Shown here in pieces: positions 5,474-7,293 of a DNA stretch of 7,293 nt. The position numbers and the translations under genes were made by a program. The notes beneath the pieces are model-generated. The model was not told the DNA's origin, made no database searches, and was given only the letters and a program-made list of their open reading frames with translations. Positions within the stretch are counted from its first letter, which is position 1. Each line of letters opens with the position of its first letter. The stretch comes from Deltaproteobacteria bacterium (GTDB lineage: Bacteria > Desulfobacterota > GWC2-55-46 > JAUVFY01), in the NCBI GenBank assembly GCA_030594025.1, contig JAUVFY010000058.1, positions 1-7,293 of the forward strand, read 5' to 3'.

Positions 5474-7216
5474 TCAATCCATGGGCCCGGAACCGGCAAG
5501 TTCCGAATTCTGTCCGGACGGCTGAAGGTCCTTTATCTTAAGCTGTATGTTCCTCGTGCCCCCCCAATCGTCCATGTAAGGGAAGAAGGCTATATCGAAA
5601 CCCTTGCCCCTTACGGGGTGCAGGCCCGCGAGACCGAACCCTATGGCGCGCCGCCGACAGCCGTTCTGACTGAGCATAAGCCTCAGGTGTCCCCTGCCCA
5701 CGACCTCGGTCGTGAGCACGTGTGTGTCCTTTGCGCCGAGCAGCGGTTGACGGTTCGAGGAGCCGAAGGGCGAGAGCCTCTCAATCTCTGAGATAACCCT
5801 CGCGTCTATCTCGTCCAGTGTCACGATGGAATCGAGCTCCACCTCGGGCACGAGGTCTTCGTCCGTGAGGGTAGAGTTAAAAAAACCCACGAAGGCGTCG
5901 ACGAATCCCCCGACATTGTCTTTCCTGACGGTAAGCCCGGCCGCGGCCCTGTGCCCCCCGTACCTTTCGAGAAGGCCCTTTGCGGACTCGAGCCCTTCGA
6001 GCACGTCTATACCCTTTATCCCCCTTACAGAGCCCCGGCCCACTCCGGAACTTTCGTCCATGGCGACCAGTACCGTGGGCCTTGTAAAGCGGTCGGCGAG
6101 CTTTGAAGCCACGATCCCTATAACACCCGGGTGCCACCTCTCTGATGAGAGCGCTATCCCCCGGGCCTCCCCGGTGGATTCGATCATTGCCAGGGCCTCT
6201 TTGAGTATCTTCGCTTCGAGCCTCTGTCTCGAGGAGTTCTCTTCGTCGAGCCTGCGGGCCAATTCAACCGCCTCCTTTTCGTCATCCGTAGTAAAGAGCC
6301 TGAACGCCGTTAGTGCGCTTTCGAGCCTGCCCGCGGCGTTTATCCTCGGGGCGAGCTGAAAAGCGATTGCGTCTGTTGTGAGCCTTCCGGGCCTTACGCT
6401 CACCACCTCCTTCAACGCCCTCAACCCGGGCCTTTCCGAGCCCTCGAGCACCTTGAGCCCGTGGCTTACAAATACCCTGTTCTCTTCAATCAACGGGACC
6501 ATGTCCGCTACGGTCCCTATGCAGACGAGGTCAAGGTATCTTTTGAGGTTCGGCGTGGAGTCGTTAAACCAGCCCATCTCCCTCAGCCTGGCCCTTAAAG
6601 CCATGACGAGGTAAAACGCCACTCCCACACCCGCCAGGCCCTTGAAAGGAAATCCGCACCCCGGCTGTTTCGGGTTCAGGACCGAATGTGCCGGGGGCAG
6701 CTCCGAGGGGACCTCGTGGTGGTCGGTTATAACGATGTCGATACCCAGCGAGTTAGCGAACGTAACCTCCTCGTGGTTTGAGACCCCGCAGTCGACGGTT
6801 ACGATGACGTTCGCGCCGGCCGTGCCGAGTCTTTTTACGGCCTCAATATTAAGCCCGTACCCTTCCTTCAATCTTTCGGGTATATGGACGATGGGGTCTA
6901 CTCCGAGTTCCTTTAAAAAAAGGTACAGGAGGGCCGTGGCCGCGGTGCCGTCAACGTCATAGTCGCCGTAAAGGGCGATCTTCTCGCCCTCTCCGATGGC
7001 ACGGACGATGCGCTCGACGGCCCCACGCATGCCTTTCATGAGGTATGCGTCCCGGAGGTCGTTAAGGGTGGGGGTCAAGAAAGAAAAGGCCCTGTCTCGT
7101 TCGACAAGGCCCCTGTTAATCAAAAACTGCGCCGTCAGGGGCAGGATATTGAGCTCCCTGGAGAGAAACCCCTGAAGTTTTTTATCGGCGGGACTGACCT
7201 TCCAACGCTTTTTCAT
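5474..7216 (-). CDS. recJ: single-stranded-DNA-specific 5'-3' exonuclease RecJ
   Basis: A full-length RecJ of 580 residues, the normal size. It degrades single-stranded DNA 5' to 3' in RecF-pathway recombination, mismatch repair and base excision repair, using two metal ions. DHH-domain motifs are in order: GDYDVDG (84-90), VDCG (141-144), TDHH (164-167) and GTVADMVPL (234-242). The connecting helix region follows at about 310-345. The DHHA1 domain shows WHPGVIGIVASKL (361-373) and GGHRAAAG (420-427), and a C-terminal OB-like domain runs from about 450 to the end. All metal-binding residues appear present, so it should be active. Start ATG 7216 gives the expected MKKRW N-terminus; no good Shine-Dalgarno is seen. 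It shares the direction of the polyamine genes but is separated from them by 115 bases with their own promoter, so it is probably a neighbour rather than a functional partner. Confidence 0.98.
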   Translation of the reverse strand: MKKRWKVSPADKKLQGFLSRELNILPLTAQFLINRGLVERDRAFSFLTPTLNDLRDAYLMKGMRGAVERIVRAIGEGEKIALYGDYDVDGTAATALLYLFLKELGVDPIVHIPERLKEGYGLNIEAVKRLGTAGANVIVTVDCGVSNHEEVTFANSLGIDIVITDHHEVPSELPPAHSVLNPKQPGCGFPFKGLAGVGVAFYLVMALRARLREMGWFNDSTPNLKRYLDLVCIGTVADMVPLIEENRVFVSHGLKVLEGSERPGLRALKEVVSVRPGRLTTDAIAFQLAPRINAAGRLESALTAFRLFTTDDEKEAVELARRLDEENSSRQRLEAKILKEALAMIESTGEARGIALSSERWHPGVIGIVASKLADRFTRPTVLVAMDESSGVGRGSVRGIKGIDVLEGLESAKGLLERYGGHRAAAGLTVRKDNVGGFVDAFVGFFNSTLTDEDLVPEVELDSIVTLDEIDARVISEIERLSPFGSSNRQPLLGAKDTHVLTTEVVGRGHLRLMLSQNGCRRRAIGFGLAGLHPVRGKGFDIAFFPYMDDWGGTRNIQLKIKDLQPSGQNSELAGSGPMD

Positions 7217-7219
7217 TCT

Positions 7220-7293
7220 TTAACTGAAACCGAACCGCTCAGACATTAATAGATCTTTCTCTCTATAAAATCCCCCCTGGCGGGTCTTGAAAA
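7220..7293 (-). other. region upstream of recJ, possible 3' end of another gene
   Basis: Two frames run open from the window edge on the minus strand. One gives 23 residues ending SERFGFS with a TAA at 7222-7220, only three bases before the recJ ATG. The other gives 15 residues ending FIERKIY with a TAA at 7248-7246. Either could be the C-terminus of a co-transcribed upstream gene; the close stop and the lack of a recJ ribosome site would fit translational coupling. No family can be recognised from so little, and it may also be plain intergenic DNA. Confidence 0.3.

Noticed and set aside
5826..6359. Plus-strand open frame of 177 codons, serine-rich
   Set aside because: It is antisense to the RecJ DHHA1 and linker region; the serine and proline richness is what the opposite strand of Glu/Gly/Arg-rich coding DNA gives.

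Overview
The window is a compact block of bacterial genes, all read on the minus strand, so transcription runs from high to low coordinates. In that order it holds recJ; a deoxyhypusine-synthase-family gene (speY type); agmatinase (speB); pyruvoyl-dependent arginine decarboxylase (pdaD); two tandem D-Ala-D-Ala-ligase-like ATP-grasp genes; a GNAT acetyltransferase; and the first 48 codons of a class I SAM-dependent methyltransferase cut off by the window edge. No RNA gene, mobile element or CRISPR array was seen. The plus-strand open frames are antisense shadows.

The organism looks like a moderately GC-rich, probably uncultured bacterium. Frequent ATA (Ile) and AGG (Arg) codons, together with a pyruvoyl arginine decarboxylase + agmatinase + DHS-family set, recall deltaproteobacterial or Nitrospirota-type lineages. 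That placement is an inference from gene content and codon style, not a proven assignment.

Region by region: 7217-7293 is a short stretch upstream of recJ that may hold the end of another gene. recJ (5474-7216) is complete. The 115-base gap 5359-5473 holds an AT-rich inverted repeat, an exact 10-bp tandem repeat and a strong sigma70-type promoter (TTGACA, 17 bp, TACATT). That promoter would start transcripts almost exactly at the speY ATG, suggesting a leaderless mRNA. From speY on, the genes look like one operon. speY and speB overlap; pdaD follows after an A-rich gap; the first ATP-grasp gene follows after another gap; the second overlaps the first by ATGA, and the acetyltransferase overlaps the second by 38 bases. 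The methyltransferase starts 41 bases further on, probably at TTG.

Read together, pdaD (arginine to agmatine), speB (agmatine to putrescine) and speY (putrescine to homospermidine) make a complete arginine-to-homospermidine route that needs no ornithine decarboxylase and no decarboxylated SAM. The four downstream genes (two ligases, acetyltransferase, methyltransferase) have the make-up of a small tailoring or conjugation cassette. Their substrate cannot be read from sequence; a link to polyamines is only a hypothesis. The most notable sequence-level observations are a probable ATT start codon on pdaD, the leaderless architecture of speY, and the paired divergent ATP-grasp ligases that lack the usual Ddl N-terminal motif.
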